5,422 nt of DNA from Thermoflexales bacterium (lineage in GTDB: Bacteria > Chloroflexota > Anaerolineae > Fen-1058), in contig JAUQXD010000453.1 in NCBI GenBank assembly GCA_030834835.1, positions 1-5,422 of the forward strand, in the 5' to 3' direction. The translations under genes were made by a program, and so were the position numbers. The notes beneath the pieces were generated by a model that saw only the letters and a program-made list of their open reading frames with translations, was not told the DNA's origin and ran no database searches. Shown piece after piece: positions 4,904 to 5,422 of the stretch (its first letter is position 1; every line of letters starts with the position of its first letter).

Positions 4904-5422
4904 ATGCCCCAATCCACTCATTCTGACGTTCTCATCATCGGCGCCGGCCTCGCCGGCCTCACCGCCGCCCTGCACGTGGCCGAGCGCGGCCTGAAGCCGA
5001 TCGTGCTAGAGGCGAATCCGCAGTACGTCGGTGGGCGCGTGGCTGGCAACGACACCGTCGAGTTTGAGCATCACGGCCAGCTGTGGCATTTTCGCGGGGA
5101 GCACGGTGTGCACGGCATCTGGTCGCCGTATCGCAATTTGCAGGCAATGCTGACCCGGCAGAATTTGCGGCCCACTTTCATTCCGGCTCAAGATGAAAAC
5201 TGGATTTATCGTTACAGCAATGGCCGCGTGAAAATGGCCGCCGTGGGCAGCGCCCTGCGCAACAGTTGGATTCCCGCCCCGCTGCATTATCTGGCCCTGT
5301 TCATTCGTCCGCGCTTCCTGCAAATGCTGGACATCCGCGACGCGCTGTCGCTGATCGAAGTATGGTACAGCCTCGTCTTCGCCCTCGGCGTCGATCCTTT
5401 ACGCGAGGATCAACCGCTGGAA
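4904..5422 (+). CDS. FAD-dependent amine oxidase/carotenoid-desaturase-like protein, N-terminal part (cut by window edge)
   Basis: The frame is open from the ATG at 4904 to the last base (173 codons); the C-terminus is outside the window. Residues 8-37 form an FAD-binding Rossmann segment: DVLIIGAGLAGL with GxGxxG (G13, G15, G18) and E36 at the end of the second strand to bind the ribose. GGR at 43-45 is the usual second FAD motif of the amine oxidase/phytoene desaturase superfamily. The following EHGVHG (66-71) with SPYRNL recalls flavoproteins related to carotenoid desaturases and the CrtU-type ring desaturase/methyltransferases; this is a suggestion only. A hydrophobic stretch near 121-162 may be the membrane-associating part seen in such enzymes. 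No Shine-Dalgarno precedes the ATG. It lies 86 bases after the radical SAM gene on the same strand, across a large palindrome. Other members of the superfamily (monoamine oxidase, protoporphyrinogen oxidase) are possible. Confidence 0.88.
   Translation, partial: MPQSTHSDVLIIGAGLAGLTAALHVAERGLKPIVLEANPQYVGGRVAGNDTVEFEHHGQLWHFRGEHGVHGIWSPYRNLQAMLTRQNLRPTFIPAQDENWIYRYSNGRVKMAAVGSALRNSWIPAPLHYLALFIRPRFLQMLDIRDALSLIEVWYSLVFALGVDPLREDQPLE

Overview
The window is moderately GC-rich bacterial chromosomal DNA with compact genes, strong GGAGG-type ribosome binding sites on several of them, and short palindromic repeats in most intergenic gaps. The gene set (a soluble GH13 amylase-family enzyme, a 195-residue protein of unknown function, a GNAT acetyltransferase, a radical SAM protein and a carotenoid-desaturase-like flavoprotein) would fit a Chloroflexota-like bacterium, possibly from a metagenome. 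That placement is an inference from overall protein flavour, not a demonstrated assignment. I see no rRNA, tRNA, CRISPR array, transposase or phage gene.

Left part, minus strand (1-2401): a small DUF4177-like protein (125-343) lies downstream of a large cytoplasmic GH13 alpha-glucan-active enzyme (512-2401). Between them sits a pair of head-to-head palindromes (401-496) of the REP/BIME kind. A 25-bp tandem duplication (91-142) covers the 3' end of the small gene.

Divergent control region (2402-2521): two back-to-back promoters of near-consensus sigma70 form, each with a 17-bp spacer. One drives the GH13 gene leftward and the other drives the 195-residue gene rightward. The GH13 promoter and RBS show that its true start is the ATG at 2401, so longer start choices reaching 2458 are wrong. 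Two inverted repeats overlap the promoter elements and look like operator or attenuator candidates.

Right part, plus strand: the 195-residue protein (2522-3109) and a GNAT acetyltransferase (3114-3611) are 4 bases apart and probably form a two-gene operon. After a gap with two hairpins comes a radical SAM protein with extra C-terminal cysteines (3750-4817). A long imperfect palindrome built from short direct repeats (4818-4881) follows, and then the start of a FAD-dependent amine oxidase/carotenoid-desaturase-like protein (4904 to the window edge). The last two genes are adjacent, co-directional and both lack an obvious Shine-Dalgarno. They may belong to one pathway, but the sequence alone does not show which.

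Nothing here amounts to a clearly new biological system. The most interesting items are the divergent promoter/operator region and the radical SAM plus flavoprotein pair.
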